From Actinocatenispora sp963815125 (GTDB lineage: Bacteria; Actinomycetota; Actinomycetes; Mycobacteriales; Micromonosporaceae): 64,000 bases of DNA. The DNA is taken from positions 372,001 through 436,000 of the forward strand of contig CAWFFM010000003.1 of the NCBI GenBank assembly GCA_963815125.1, given 5' to 3'. Under the pieces are notes generated by a model. That model was not told the origin of the DNA. It saw nothing but the letters and a program-made list of their open reading frames with translations, and ran no database searches. The translations under genes and the position numbers were made by a program. Below are positions 9,155 to 18,720 of this stretch, one piece after another; position 1 is the first letter of the stretch; each line of letters opens with the position of its first letter.

Positions 9155-10520
9155 ACCTGCACTGGAGGCGGAGATGGGTGCGGTCCCGGAGTTCCTCGAC
9201 ACGACCACGTTGGACCAGCCCCGGTGCTCCACACCGGTCGATCTGGCCGCCGCGATGCGGGCCTGCCATGTGCCGGGGGTGAGCATCGCGCTGATCGACG
9301 GCGGCACCGTCGCCGACACCTGGTACGCCGGGGTGCGCCGGCACGGCCACCCCGAGCCGGTGACCGCACGGACCCGCTTCCAGGCCGGTTCGATCAGCAA
9401 GTCCGTCGCCGCAGCGTGTGCATTACGCCTGGTCGCGGACGGTCGACTGGATCTCGATGCGGACGTCGACGACCGGTTGCGGTCATGGCGCATACCGGCC
9501 AACGACGGCTGGCAGCCGCGCATCACCCTGCGCCAACTGCTGTCCCACACCGCCGGTACGACCGGGCACGGCTTCCCGGGCTACCCGCACGACGCGGCCG
9601 TGCCGAGCGTGCCGGAACTGCTCGACGGCCGAGGCAACACCCTGCCGGTACGGGTGACGTCCCTGCCGGGTCTGCGCTACTCGTACTCCGGTGGCGGCTA
9701 CATGATCATGCAGCAGCTGCTCGTCGACGTGACCGGCCAGGACTTCACCTCGCTCGCCGCGGACCTGGTGCTCGGCCCGGTCGGCATGCGTGACAGCACC
9801 TTCGCCCAGCCGCTGCCGGCCGACCTGGTCGACACCGCCGCGACCGGCCACTACCCCGGCCCGGTACCGGTCCCCGGCGGCTGGCACACCTACCCGGAGC
9901 AGGCCGCGGCCGGCCTGTGGAGTACCGCCACCGACCTGGCCCGGTTCTTCGTGGCGCTGCGCGACAGCCTGCTCGGCCGGCCCGGTGCGCTGCTGCCCAA
10001 ATCCCTGGCCGAGCAGATGGCCACCCCGCACGCCGCCAACACCCGGTACGGTCTCGGCCTGCAGCTCGCCAAGGACGGGGAACCGTCGTACATCGGCCAC
10101 GCCGGCGACGACCAGGGGTTCACCAACCGGGGTCAGCTCTTCCTGGAGACCGGACAGGGTCTGGTGGTGATGACCAACTCCGCCTGGGGGTACGGACTGA
10201 TGAGCGATGTGATCGAACCCGCCGTACGGGACCGGTACGGCTGGCCGTCCGCTACGGCCGCTGTGCCGGCGACCAAGCGGGCGGCGGGTGAGCTGGCCGG
10301 CCGGTACGGCTTCGACGGCGGTGAGTTCCAGTTCCGCGCGGACGGCGACGAACTGGAACTCCTCCTGCCCGGTCAGCCGCCGCTGCGGTTGGCCTGCGGT
10401 ACCGACGGCGACTGGCACGCCCGCGTGGTCAACCTGGACCTCCGGTTCTCCGGCGAGCAGGTGACGGTCCACCAGGAGGCGGAGTTCACCACCGACATCG
10501 AAGCGCACCGCCGGTCCTGA
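9147..10520 (+). CDS. Serine hydrolase of the class C beta-lactamase family
   Basis: A 457-residue protein without a signal peptide. The nucleophile motif SxxK is seen as SISK (Ser 82, Lys 85). The second motif is YSGGGY where beta-lactamases have YxN, as in esterase or peptidase members of the family. A GHAGDDQGF segment supplies the third motif (HxG). A roughly 90-residue beta-rich C-terminal extension follows. It probably acts in the cytoplasm on esters, amides or D-amino-acid peptides; the substrate cannot be read from sequence. Start choice rests on the promoter above (ATG 9147, or ATG 9150). Confidence 0.8.
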   Translation: MMSPALEAEMGAVPEFLDTTTLDQPRCSTPVDLAAAMRACHVPGVSIALIDGGTVADTWYAGVRRHGHPEPVTARTRFQAGSISKSVAAACALRLVADGRLDLDADVDDRLRSWRIPANDGWQPRITLRQLLSHTAGTTGHGFPGYPHDAAVPSVPELLDGRGNTLPVRVTSLPGLRYSYSGGGYMIMQQLLVDVTGQDFTSLAADLVLGPVGMRDSTFAQPLPADLVDTAATGHYPGPVPVPGGWHTYPEQAAAGLWSTATDLARFFVALRDSLLGRPGALLPKSLAEQMATPHAANTRYGLGLQLAKDGEPSYIGHAGDDQGFTNRGQLFLETGQGLVVMTNSAWGYGLMSDVIEPAVRDRYGWPSATAAVPATKRAAGELAGRYGFDGGEFQFRADGDELELLLPGQPPLRLACGTDGDWHARVVNLDLRFSGEQVTVHQEAEFTTDIEAHRRS

Positions 10521-10569
10521 CCGCCGGAAACCGCGCCGCCCGGTCGTACCTGCCCGAGGTCGGCGGCGG

Positions 10570-11892
10570 TCAGTCGCCGAAGATGCGACGGGTGTAGGGA
10601 TTGGCGAACACGCGGTCCGGGTCCACTCGGTCCCGGACCGCCAGGAACTCGTCGAACCTCGGGTACGCGGGACGCAGCGAGTCTGCGTCCCGCCAGTGCA
10701 GCTTCCCCCAGTGCGGTCGCCCGCCCAGGTCGCGCATCACCGACTCGACGGCATGGAAGTACGGTTCGAACGGCATCCCGACGTACTGGTGCACCGCGAT
10801 GTAGGCGGAGTCCCGACCGTACGATGTGGACAGCCAGACATCGTCGGCAGCGGCGAGGCGTACCTCGACCGGGAAGACGATCGGGATGCCGCAACGGTCC
10901 ACGGCCCGACGCAGGCCGGCGAACGCCTCGGGCAACGCCTCCCGTGGCACCGCGTACTCCATCTCCACGAACCGGACCCGACGCGGGGTGCAGAACACCA
11001 GGTCCGAGCGACCGGTGTAGGTACGGGCGGTGAGCGCGCGGGCGGACAGCTGGTTGATCCGGGGGATCAGCGCGGGGAAACGGCGGGCCAGCCGGCAGAC
11101 CCCGGAGAACACGGTGTTGGACAGCAGTTCGTCGTCCAGGTAGCCGCGCCATCGGGGCAGCGGGGTCAGCGGCCCGTCCGGCGCGACCCTGTTGTTTCGC
11201 TTCACCAGTGCCCGTTCGGTGTACGGGAACCAGTAGAACTCGGCATGGTCGTTGTCCGCGGCGAGTTCGTCCAGCCCACCCAGCACGTCGGCCAGCGGCA
11301 TCGGCCGTTCGTCCGCCCGCAGGGTGAACGACTCCACACAGGACAGTTCGACCTCGGTGATGATCCCGATCGCACCGACGCCGAGCCGGGCGGCGGCGAA
11401 CACCTCCGGGTTCTGCTGCGCAGAGCAGCGCAGTACCTCGCCGGTGCCGGTGACCAGTTCCAGCGCGGTGACGAAGGTGGCCAGGCCACCGATCCGGCCA
11501 CCGGTGCCGTGCGTACCGGTGGAGATCGCGCCCGCCACGGTCTGCCGGTCGATGTCGCCGAGGTTGGGTAGTGCGAGGCCGGCACTGTGCAGGACAGGAT
11601 TGAGCTGGTGCAGCGGCATGCCGGCGCGTATGGTCGCCGACCGGGCCGGCGCGTTCACCGCGACCAGGTCGGCGTCGGCGGACAGGTCGAGCCGTACCCC
11701 GTCGGTGACCGCCGCGCCGGTGAACGAGTGTCCGGCGCCCACCGCCCTGATGGTGCCGCCGTCCGCGCGGGCCGCCGCGACCAGCGCGGCGACCTCGTCG
11801 GTGTCGGCGGGCCGGGCCACCCGGGTCGCGGTGGCCCGCTGGTTACCCGCCCAGTTGGTCCACTGTGGAGTGTTGTCGGTGGTCATGGTCAT
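10570..11892 (-). CDS. FAD-linked oxidoreductase of the D-arabinono-1,4-lactone / L-gulonolactone oxidase family
   Basis: The 440-residue product has an N-terminal PP-loop FAD-binding domain (about residues 15-185) with VGAGHSFTG, whose His-Ser is typical of covalent FAD attachment. The C-terminal ALO domain contains the HWGKLHWR motif near the end. Family members oxidise aldonolactones or alditols with oxygen or another acceptor. The start ATG overlaps the stop of the upstream EEP gene by four bases, so the two are co-transcribed and coupled. The exact substrate is unknown. Confidence 0.85.
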   Translation of the reverse strand: MTMTTDNTPQWTNWAGNQRATATRVARPADTDEVAALVAAARADGGTIRAVGAGHSFTGAAVTDGVRLDLSADADLVAVNAPARSATIRAGMPLHQLNPVLHSAGLALPNLGDIDRQTVAGAISTGTHGTGGRIGGLATFVTALELVTGTGEVLRCSAQQNPEVFAAARLGVGAIGIITEVELSCVESFTLRADERPMPLADVLGGLDELAADNDHAEFYWFPYTERALVKRNNRVAPDGPLTPLPRWRGYLDDELLSNTVFSGVCRLARRFPALIPRINQLSARALTARTYTGRSDLVFCTPRRVRFVEMEYAVPREALPEAFAGLRRAVDRCGIPIVFPVEVRLAAADDVWLSTSYGRDSAYIAVHQYVGMPFEPYFHAVESVMRDLGGRPHWGKLHWRDADSLRPAYPRFDEFLAVRDRVDPDRVFANPYTRRIFGD

Positions 11893-13853
11893 CGGATCTC
11901 CAGGGTGACGGCTACCGGTACATGATCCGATGCGGTGGTGCCCACCGCGACGACATCGCGGGAAAGCACACCGGAACTGGTGAGGATGTGGTCGATGTGC
12001 TTGACCGGGCGGTCGGCCGGATAGCTTGCCGGTGCCCGGTCGGTGACCAGCCCGGCGTCGCGCAGTACGGCGATCGCCGGCGAGCCGGGCAGCGAGTTCA
12101 GATCCCCGGCCAGTACCACCCGGTCACCGAGCTGGCGCAGCAGCGCGGCTGCGGCCCGCGCCTGGCGCAGCGCCGGCCGGTTCCCGTCCGGCTGGAAGTG
12201 GGTGGCGACCACCCCCAGCTGCCGACCACCGACGTCGAGTACGACACCCAACGCCTGCGCGCCGGTCGGCCCCTCGGCGGGCAGTGGCACCGCCCGTACC
12301 CTGCGCACCGGCAGCCGGGTCAGCACGGCGTCGCCCCACACCGGGTCGGCGGCCGGGGAGAACACGTACGGCAGGTCGAGCCGCTCCGCCAGCAACGCCA
12401 GGTCGTCGTGCCCGCCGTTGAGCAACCAGCCGCGGTCCACCTCGTTGAGCAGCACCACGTCCGGGTGCTGCGCGCGCAGCGCGTCGGCCACCCGGTGCAC
12501 CGCGAACCGTCCGCGCAGGTCGAAACCCATCCGGATGTTGTACGTGACCAGCCGTACGGCGCTGCTCGCGGTGGCCCGGCCGCCGCCGATGTGCGCCGGT
12601 CCCGGTCCCGGTCCCGGCACGGCGAGCGCCGCGCCGGCGCCCGCCGCGACGGCCAGGATCAGCGTGACGGCCGGGACCAGTACGCCCGCCCGCGCAGCCG
12701 GCGCGCTGCCGTCGCTGCCGTCGCTGGCGGCGCGCCACGGCCCGGTACGCCACGGCCCGGTACGCCATGGTGCCGTGGCCATCGCCAGCCAGAGCGCGGC
12801 GACCAGCAGCAGTATCCCGTTCGGGAACCCCAGGTCGGCGTCGTAGGCGGCGTAGTAGCCGAACAGCAGCCCGCCGCAGCCGAGGAACCCGGCGCCGGCC
12901 GCCAGTCCGTGCCGCAGTGTCGCGGAACCGGCTGAGTCTGCCGGTGTGTGGGGCGGGTCCGGCCGGGGACCGTCGTTCGGTGTGCGGTTCGCGGCCCAGC
13001 CCAGACAGCCGGCCAGGGCCAGCGCGGCGAGGGACTGGGCGAATGGTCCGTACCAGGCGGCGAGCCCGGGCACCCCGCCGTGCGTCACGGTCGGGAACAT
13101 CAGCGCGACGAGTACCGGTAACGCGAGCGCGGGCAGCCACGGCGTGCCGGTGAGCCGTGGTCGGGCGGCGAGCAGCACGGCCGCGACACCGGCCGCAGTG
13201 ACCAGGCCGACCGCCACGGGGGCGGGCAGCGTACCGGCGCCGGCGCGGGCGGTGGCGCCGGTCAGTACCCCGTACAACAGCAGTGCGGGGCCGACGGCGG
13301 CGAGGTAGCGGGCAGGTACGCCGTGCCCGCCGGCAGGTCGGGAGAGCAGGACCGTGGCGAGGAAGGTCAGGCCCAGCAGGATCTGCGCGGCGCCGGCGAG
13401 CGCGCCGGTACGCCAGACCAGGTCGTCGGTGCCGAGTACGGCGTGCAGTACCGTGCCCGCCGCCAGCCCGGTGACCAGTCCCACCGGCGCCCGGTCGGCC
13501 GGCCCGCCGGTCAGGTACGCGATTCCGCCGGCCACCGCGACGCCGGACAGGTAGAGCTGCGGCTGGCCGCCGTCGGTCCCGGCCAACGCCAGCCAGCCGG
13601 CGGCGAGCAGCACCGCGCCGGTGTAGCGGACGGTGCGTGGTCCGACGACGCGACCGAGCAGGGCGGCGAGCAGCCCGGCGCAGAACCAGAGCAGGGCGAA
13701 GCCGCCGAGCTGGCCGGGTGGTGTGCTGCCGGCATCGCCGTAGATGGTGATCAGGGAGGGCAGGAACACGCGCAGCGCGCCGACGAGCAGCAGCACCCCG
13801 AGCGCGTCGGCGGCTGTCCCGAGGGTGTTCTGTCGCAATGCAACCATGCTCAA
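11889..13853 (-). CDS. Endonuclease/exonuclease/phosphatase-fold protein with a multispanning membrane domain
   Basis: About 400 N-terminal residues form ten or so hydrophobic helices rich in Ala, Leu and Gly. The last ~240 residues are an EEP-fold hydrolase with VTYNIRMG, LLNEVDRG, THFQPDG, LAGDLNSLPGS and SDHVPVAV, which match the catalytic Asn, Glu, Asp-Asn and Asp-His positions. The catalytic domain should lie at the membrane surface and could cleave a lipid or nucleotide phosphodiester. Start is a TTG after gtgaggag, or the ATG two codons later. It diverges from a TetR gene and overlaps the FAD oxidase gene. Confidence 0.8.
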   Translation of the reverse strand: MSMVALRQNTLGTAADALGVLLLVGALRVFLPSLITIYGDAGSTPPGQLGGFALLWFCAGLLAALLGRVVGPRTVRYTGAVLLAAGWLALAGTDGGQPQLYLSGVAVAGGIAYLTGGPADRAPVGLVTGLAAGTVLHAVLGTDDLVWRTGALAGAAQILLGLTFLATVLLSRPAGGHGVPARYLAAVGPALLLYGVLTGATARAGAGTLPAPVAVGLVTAAGVAAVLLAARPRLTGTPWLPALALPVLVALMFPTVTHGGVPGLAAWYGPFAQSLAALALAGCLGWAANRTPNDGPRPDPPHTPADSAGSATLRHGLAAGAGFLGCGGLLFGYYAAYDADLGFPNGILLLVAALWLAMATAPWRTGPWRTGPWRAASDGSDGSAPAARAGVLVPAVTLILAVAAGAGAALAVPGPGPGPAHIGGGRATASSAVRLVTYNIRMGFDLRGRFAVHRVADALRAQHPDVVLLNEVDRGWLLNGGHDDLALLAERLDLPYVFSPAADPVWGDAVLTRLPVRRVRAVPLPAEGPTGAQALGVVLDVGGRQLGVVATHFQPDGNRPALRQARAAAALLRQLGDRVVLAGDLNSLPGSPAIAVLRDAGLVTDRAPASYPADRPVKHIDHILTSSGVLSRDVVAVGTTASDHVPVAVTLEIR

Positions 13854-13872
13854 GGTGAATACTCCTCACATC

Positions 13873-13889
13873 CACCGACGTCAACGGTG
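13873..13889. promoter_or_regulatory. Palindrome in the TetR/EEP divergent region
   Basis: CACCG and CGGTG arms flank seven bases in the gap between the divergent EEP and TetR genes. The place and symmetry fit an operator for the TetR protein encoded at 13937. Assignment is by position only. Confidence 0.35.
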
Positions 13890-13936
13890 TGCAAGATCGG
13901 ATCGGGCATGATGGGCGCGTGGGCACAGGGAGAGAG

Positions 13937-14593
13937 GTGGCGTCGGTGGCGGAGGAGCAGCGGGCGTACACCCGTCGGGGCGGCGGGCCGGCGCTGCGAC
14001 GCATGCCCGTACAGGAACGCAGCGCGGCCCGGGTCCAGCGGATGCTCGACACCTGCGCCGAACTCGTCGACGAACTCGGCTACGACGGCCTGACCACGAC
14101 CCTGCTGGCCGAGCGCGCCGGGGTCGCGATCGGATCGGTGTACCAGTTCTTCCCGGACAAGCGCGCGATCGTGCAGGCGCTGACCGTACGCAACCTGGAG
14201 ATCTTCGTCGGGCGGATCGCCGAACGCCTCACCGAGGGCAGGTTCGAGCACTGGTGGGAAGGGGTGGACGCGGTCATCGACGAGTACGTGGCGATGCACC
14301 GGACCACGCCCGGCTTCCGTGGCCTGCACTTCGGCGACATCGTCGACGTGCACCTGCTCGACTCCGACCGGGACAACAACACCGTCCTGTCCGACGAACT
14401 GCGCGACATGCTGGTGCGGCGCTTCGGGGTGACCGGTGACGAGCGGTTCGAGCTGGCTCTCGCCATCGCCGTGGAGACCGGCGACGCGCTGATCAAACTG
14501 GCCTTCCGCCGCAATCCGGACGGCGACACCACGGTCGTCACCGAGGCCAAGGCCATGCTCAGGCAGTACCTCGCGGACCGGATGGCCAGCTGA
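13937..14593 (+). CDS. TetR-family transcriptional regulator
   Basis: A 218-residue regulator. Residues about 25-75 form the TetR helix-turn-helix (LTTTLLAERAGVAIGSVYQFF with a PDKRAI follow-up). The C-terminal ligand domain has a helical pattern and an RGLHFGDIVDVHLLD segment. The GTG at 13937 is favoured because agggagagag lies just before it; GTG 13919 is also possible. It is divergent from the EEP/FAD oxidase operon and may control that operon and itself. The ligand is not predictable. Confidence 0.85.
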   Translation: MASVAEEQRAYTRRGGGPALRRMPVQERSAARVQRMLDTCAELVDELGYDGLTTTLLAERAGVAIGSVYQFFPDKRAIVQALTVRNLEIFVGRIAERLTEGRFEHWWEGVDAVIDEYVAMHRTTPGFRGLHFGDIVDVHLLDSDRDNNTVLSDELRDMLVRRFGVTGDERFELALAIAVETGDALIKLAFRRNPDGDTTVVTEAKAMLRQYLADRMAS

Positions 14594-14628
14594 GTCACCG
14601 GTACCGGTCGGATGCGGAAGGCCCCGGG

Positions 14629-15819
14629 TCAGAGGAAGGCGTGGCCCTCGCCGCGGTAGGTCGGCACGGTCGCCGCCACCCGGTCGCCCTCGACCAGGTG
14701 CAGTTCGTTGACGTGTTCGCACAGCTCACCGGCCTTGGCATGGCGGAACCAGACCCGGTCGCCGATGGCCAGTCGGTCGGCGGCCGAGCCGGTCAGCGGC
14801 GTCTGCACCTCACCGGCGTACTCCGCGCCCACGTAACGCAGCCCCGCCGGCAGGGACGGGCTGGGCAGCCGGTCCACGCCCGGCCTGCCGGAGGCGATCC
14901 AGCCGCCACCGGCGACCGTCACCACCCCCGGCGCCGGGCGCCGGACCACCGGCAGGGCGAAGTACGCGGCCGGTTGCGGGCGCCACGCGGTATAGCCGTC
15001 GAAGCTGGTCGGACCGTACAGTCCGCTGCCGGCGGCGATCTCGGTGACCGCCGGTTCGGTCGCGGTACGCGCCACGCTGCCGGTGCCGCCGCCGTTGACG
15101 AACTCCAGGTCGGCCACCGCGCGTACGGCGTCCACCGCGGCGGCGCGCCGGGCCCGCAGCTCCGCACCGGACCGTCGCTGCATCAGCCGGACCGCAGCGC
15201 CGTACAGGGGTCGGCCGGCGGGTCGGTCCTGCAGTCCGGCGATCTGCGCCTCGTACGCCATCATGCCGACCAGCCGGAACCCGGGCCGGTCGGAGACCGT
15301 ACGGGCCAGTGTGGCCGCCTGCGCCGCGGTGTGTACGGGGGAGCGGCGTACCCCCAGGTGCACCCGGTCGCCGCCGAGCTGCCAGGAGGCGTCGAGTTCC
15401 AGACAGACCCGCACCGTGGGTCGGGACGCGCCCAGTACCGCGTCCACCAGGTCGAGGTGGTCGGTCGAGTCGACCATCAGCGTGACCCGGCCCGCCAGGT
15501 CCGCGTCGCGCAGTGCGGCGAGGGCCGCGCGGTCCACTGTCGGGTACGCCACCAGGATGTCCGGCTGGCCGCTGCGGGCCAGCCAGATCGCCTCGGCCAG
15601 GGTGAAGGCCATCACGCCCGCATAACCAGGTTCGTCGAGGGCCCGCCCGATCAGGGCACGGCAGCGTACCGACTTGCTGGCCACCCGGATCGGCCGTCCG
15701 CCGGCCCGGGTACGCAGCGCGGCGGCGTTGGACCGGAAAGCGTCCAGGTCGACCACGGCGAACGGCGGGTCCAGCGCTGCGGTGGCCGCGTCGAAGCGTG
15801 CGCGGAGCGACCCGGTCAT
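14629..15819 (-). CDS. PLP-dependent amino acid deaminase/aldolase of the alanine racemase N-domain fold
   Basis: A 396-residue protein with an N-terminal PLP barrel: the Schiff-base lysine is in VASKSVRC (about residue 49), preceded by FAVVDLDAF. The C-terminal beta domain carries HAKAGELCEHVNELHLV, comparable with the metal-binding His/Cys region of D-threonine aldolase and D-serine dehydratase (DSD1) relatives. It probably acts on D-hydroxy amino acids. It stands alone, facing the TetR gene end to end. Confidence 0.75.
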   Translation of the reverse strand: MTGSLRARFDAATAALDPPFAVVDLDAFRSNAAALRTRAGGRPIRVASKSVRCRALIGRALDEPGYAGVMAFTLAEAIWLARSGQPDILVAYPTVDRAALAALRDADLAGRVTLMVDSTDHLDLVDAVLGASRPTVRVCLELDASWQLGGDRVHLGVRRSPVHTAAQAATLARTVSDRPGFRLVGMMAYEAQIAGLQDRPAGRPLYGAAVRLMQRRSGAELRARRAAAVDAVRAVADLEFVNGGGTGSVARTATEPAVTEIAAGSGLYGPTSFDGYTAWRPQPAAYFALPVVRRPAPGVVTVAGGGWIASGRPGVDRLPSPSLPAGLRYVGAEYAGEVQTPLTGSAADRLAIGDRVWFRHAKAGELCEHVNELHLVEGDRVAATVPTYRGEGHAFL

Positions 15820-15955
15820 ACCAGTAACCTAACCCCGCGTCGGGCAGAACGCGAGGACCTTTCATAAATTCCGGACCACGCGCCGGCACCTGACCTGAGA
15901 TGCTGGGCGACCGGAGCGCCGGCCCGGCCGGGCCGCCAGACGCCGGGTGCGGGAC

Positions 15956-16014
15956 ACATGAGGTACAGGACACGTGAGGTACAGAGCACGTGAGGTACAG
16001 AGCACGTCGACATG
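15956..16014. repeat. Tandem repeat of a 16-base unit
   Basis: Three consecutive copies with consensus acgtgaggtacagagc (the first differs at three positions) and a partial fourth. It lies in the 279-base gap between the PLP enzyme and tmk, where no gene is seen. Each unit holds a GAGGTAC core and the junctions form CACGTG. It could be a protein-binding array or a slippage product. Confidence 0.7.
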
Positions 16015-16152
16015 CTGAGCCCGGCCTGAGCGGCGCGGCCATCGTCGGGCACGCCGCCGATACAGTGGAACGCACGTACGGACGGGGAGGGTACTGCCAT
16101 CGCTAAGCAGTCTGCGGACCACGAGGAGTCGGCGGAGAGCACGTCCGGTCAG

Positions 16153-18720
16153 ATGGATCTGTCCGGCGTTGCCGAAGTGCGGACGATCATGCGGTTCCGC
16201 GCATTCCGGCGGCTCTTCATCGTCCTCGGGTTCTCCTCCATCGGTGACTGGCTGGGCATCCTGGCCACCGGCACGTTCGCGGCGAGCCTGTTCGACAACC
16301 CGACCGCGCAGGGCGCCGCGTTCAGCGGCACGATCGTGGTGCGGCTCATCCCGGCCCTGGTGCTCGGCCCGGTTGCCGGCGTGTTCGCCGACCGGTTCGA
16401 CCGGCGCCGCACCATGGTCATCTGCGACACCATCCGGTTCCTGCTGTACGCCTCGATACCGGTCGTCGGCATCGTCGCCGGCAAGTACATCACCGCCAGC
16501 TGGGCCGGCATCGCCACGTTCATGATCGAGACCTGCCAGATGATGTGGGCGCCGGCCAAGGAGGCCTCGGTGCCCAACCTGGTGCCCAGGGCCCGCCTGG
16601 AGAAGGCCAACCAGCTGGGCATGGCCACCACCTACGGCGTGGCGCCGATCCTGGCCGGTGTCATCCTGGCGATCCTCAACTGGCTGATCGGCGCGCTCGG
16701 CTACGGCAGCTCATACTCCGTCGCGCTGTTCCTCAACGCCCTGACCTACGCGGCGACCGCGCTGATGGTCTGGTTCGGCATCAAGGAGATCAGCGGACGG
16801 CGCGACCGGGCCCCGGACGCGCCCGAAAAGAGCATGTTCCGGCAGTTCCAGGACGGCTGGCGGTACGTCGCCCGGTTCCCGTTCGCCCGCGGCCTCGTAC
16901 TGGGCATCCTCGGCGCGTTCGCCGCGGCCGGCGTGGTCATCGGCACCGGCCGGTTCTACGCCAAGTCGCTCGGCGGCGGCGACGCCAGCTTCTATCTGCT
17001 GTTCGCGCTGCTGTTCGTGGGGCTCGCCGTCGGCATCACGGCAGGTCCGCGGCTGGTCGGCGCGTTGTCCCGGCGTCGCTGGTTCGGGCTGTCGATCATC
17101 CTGGCCACCGGCGCGGTCGCGCTGCTGGCCCTCGCCCCGCACCTGTTCGTCGCCGCGGTCCTGACCATCGTGGTCGGCGCCGGCGCCGGAATGGCCTTCC
17201 TGAACGGCATCACCCTGCTCGGCGCCGAGATCGAAGACGCGATGCGCGGCCGGGTCTACTCCTTCATCCAGGTCGCGGTGCAGGGCGTACTGCTGCTCAC
17301 CCTGTCGCTGTCCAGCGTCCTGGTCGGCCTGGGTTCCTCACACCGGCTCGGCCTCGGCCCGGTCAGCGTCAGCATCAGCGCCACCCGGCTGCTGCTGCTG
17401 GCCGCCGGCATACTCGGCGTGTTCGCCGGGTTCGCGGCGCTCAAGCAGATGGACGACAAGCGGGGCGTACCGCTGCTGGCGGACGTCTGGTCGTCGATCC
17501 GTGGCCGGCCGCTCGGCCATCCGGAACCGACCACCGGCACCGGCGTGTTCGTGGTGTTCGAAGGCGGCGAGGGTTCCGGCAAGTCCACCCAGGCCATCAA
17601 GCTGGCCGCCTGGCTGCGGGTACGCGGCCACGAGGCGATACTCACCCGGGAGCCCGGCGCGACCCGGCTCGGCGCCCGGATCCGGGGCCTGGTCCTGGAG
17701 AAGGACGTGCTGCCCGACGAGGGCCGGATGTCACCCCGGGCCGAGGCCCTGCTGTACGCCGCGGACCGGGCACATCACGTGTCCGCCGTCGTACGCCCGG
17801 CACTGGGGCGCGGCGCCGTCGTGGTCAGCGACCGGTACGTCGACTCCTCGCTGGCCTACCAGGGTGCCGGACGTACGCTGCCGCGCCAGGAGATCGGCTG
17901 GTTGTCCAACTGGGCCACCGGTGGGCTCAAGCCCGACCTGGTGGTGCTGCTCGACGTGGATCCGGTGGTGGGCCTGGACCGGGTGTCCAGCCGGGGCGCC
18001 GCCGACCGGTTGGAGTCCGAGTCGATCGACTTCCACGACCGGGTCCGGCACGCGTTCCTCGACCTGGCCGCCGCCGATCCGCAGCGCTACCTGGTGCTGG
18101 ACGCCAGTGGTGACCGGGACGCGCTCGCCCAGCAGGTACGCGAGCGGGTCGGTCGGCTCCTGCCGTCCACCGCCGCGCCGACGGCGCCCGCAGCGCCGGC
18201 CGGGCAGCCCGGCGCCACCCTCACACCGGTGACACCGCCCGCCCCGCCGGTCACGCCACCGGCACTGACCCCGGAGCCGGTCGTACCGGTTCCCGCTCAG
18301 CCCGAGCCGGCTGTTCAGGCGGAGCCCGAGGCGCCCGCTCAGCCCGAGCCGGCTGTTCAGGCGGAGCCTGAGGCGCCCGCTCAGCCCGAGCCGGCAGAGG
18401 TCGAGCCGGTCAGCTCCGAACCGCTTCGCTCCAGTTCGGAGCGTCGGCCAGTTCGGAGCCGGTCAGGTCCGAACGTGCTACACCGGCGAAGTCCACGAAG
18501 CGGGCCCGGTCCACGTCGCGGACGGCATCCGGCCGGTCGACCACACCGGCGAAGTCGGCCAGGCCCGCCGGGGAGGCCGAGCCCGGTGGAAAGGCCGCTC
18601 CCCACAGAAAGGCCGAGCCCGACGCGGTACGCCCGCCGCAACCGGCCCGTGCCGCGCAGTCGACCGAGACGACCGTCCTGCCGGTGGTCACCGATGGTCC
18701 GGCTCCCTCCGGTGGGCTGA
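16153..18720 (+). CDS. tmk: MFS-type membrane domain fused to thymidylate kinase (dTMP kinase)
   Basis: Residues 1 to about 440 form a 12-helix MFS-like domain. Residues about 455-665 are thymidylate kinase: FVVFEGGEGSGKST (P-loop), LTREPG, AADRAHH and SDRYVDSSLAYQG. The kinase phosphorylates dTMP to dTDP for DNA synthesis. The fusion is typical of Micromonosporaceae. A Pro/Glu-rich repeat tail follows. The frame read here ends at 18720 with arginine-rich nonsense, because a 17-base duplication at 18431-18459 shifts it; the intended tail continues in another frame to 18989. The annotated ATG has a weak ribosome site. An ATC at 16099, preceded by GGGGAGG at ideal spacing, opens a plausible 18-residue N-terminal extension. 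Confidence 0.85.
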   Translation: MDLSGVAEVRTIMRFRAFRRLFIVLGFSSIGDWLGILATGTFAASLFDNPTAQGAAFSGTIVVRLIPALVLGPVAGVFADRFDRRRTMVICDTIRFLLYASIPVVGIVAGKYITASWAGIATFMIETCQMMWAPAKEASVPNLVPRARLEKANQLGMATTYGVAPILAGVILAILNWLIGALGYGSSYSVALFLNALTYAATALMVWFGIKEISGRRDRAPDAPEKSMFRQFQDGWRYVARFPFARGLVLGILGAFAAAGVVIGTGRFYAKSLGGGDASFYLLFALLFVGLAVGITAGPRLVGALSRRRWFGLSIILATGAVALLALAPHLFVAAVLTIVVGAGAGMAFLNGITLLGAEIEDAMRGRVYSFIQVAVQGVLLLTLSLSSVLVGLGSSHRLGLGPVSVSISATRLLLLAAGILGVFAGFAALKQMDDKRGVPLLADVWSSIRGRPLGHPEPTTGTGVFVVFEGGEGSGKSTQAIKLAAWLRVRGHEAILTREPGATRLGARIRGLVLEKDVLPDEGRMSPRAEALLYAADRAHHVSAVVRPALGRGAVVVSDRYVDSSLAYQGAGRTLPRQEIGWLSNWATGGLKPDLVVLLDVDPVVGLDRVSSRGAADRLESESIDFHDRVRHAFLDLAAADPQRYLVLDASGDRDALAQQVRERVGRLLPSTAAPTAPAAPAGQPGATLTPVTPPAPPVTPPALTPEPVVPVPAQPEPAVQAEPEAPAQPEPAVQAEPEAPAQPEPAEVEPVSSEPLRSSSERRPVRSRSGPNVLHRRSPRSGPGPRRGRHPAGRPHRRSRPGPPGRPSPVERPLPTERPSPTRYARRNRPVPRSRPRRPSCRWSPMVRLPPVG
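18294..18393 (+). repeat. 42-base tandem repeat in the tmk tail
   Basis: Two full copies and part of a third encode PEPAVQAEPEAPAQ. The copies are nearly identical at DNA level. They make a Pro/Glu/Ala-rich disordered linker after the kinase domain and show that the region is prone to slippage. Confidence 0.75.

Noticed and set aside
9483..10508. A 341-codon antisense frame in the beta-lactamase-like gene
   Set aside because: The plus-strand frame has all catalytic motifs; the antisense product has none.
10517..10572. Terminator between the beta-lactamase-like gene and the FAD oxidase gene
   Set aside because: CTGACCGCC can pair with GGCGGTCAG but the loop is about 38 bases and overlaps both gene ends, so support is weak.
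15956..16014. CRISPR array
   Set aside because: Repeats of 16 bases are directly adjacent without spacers, and no cas genes are present.
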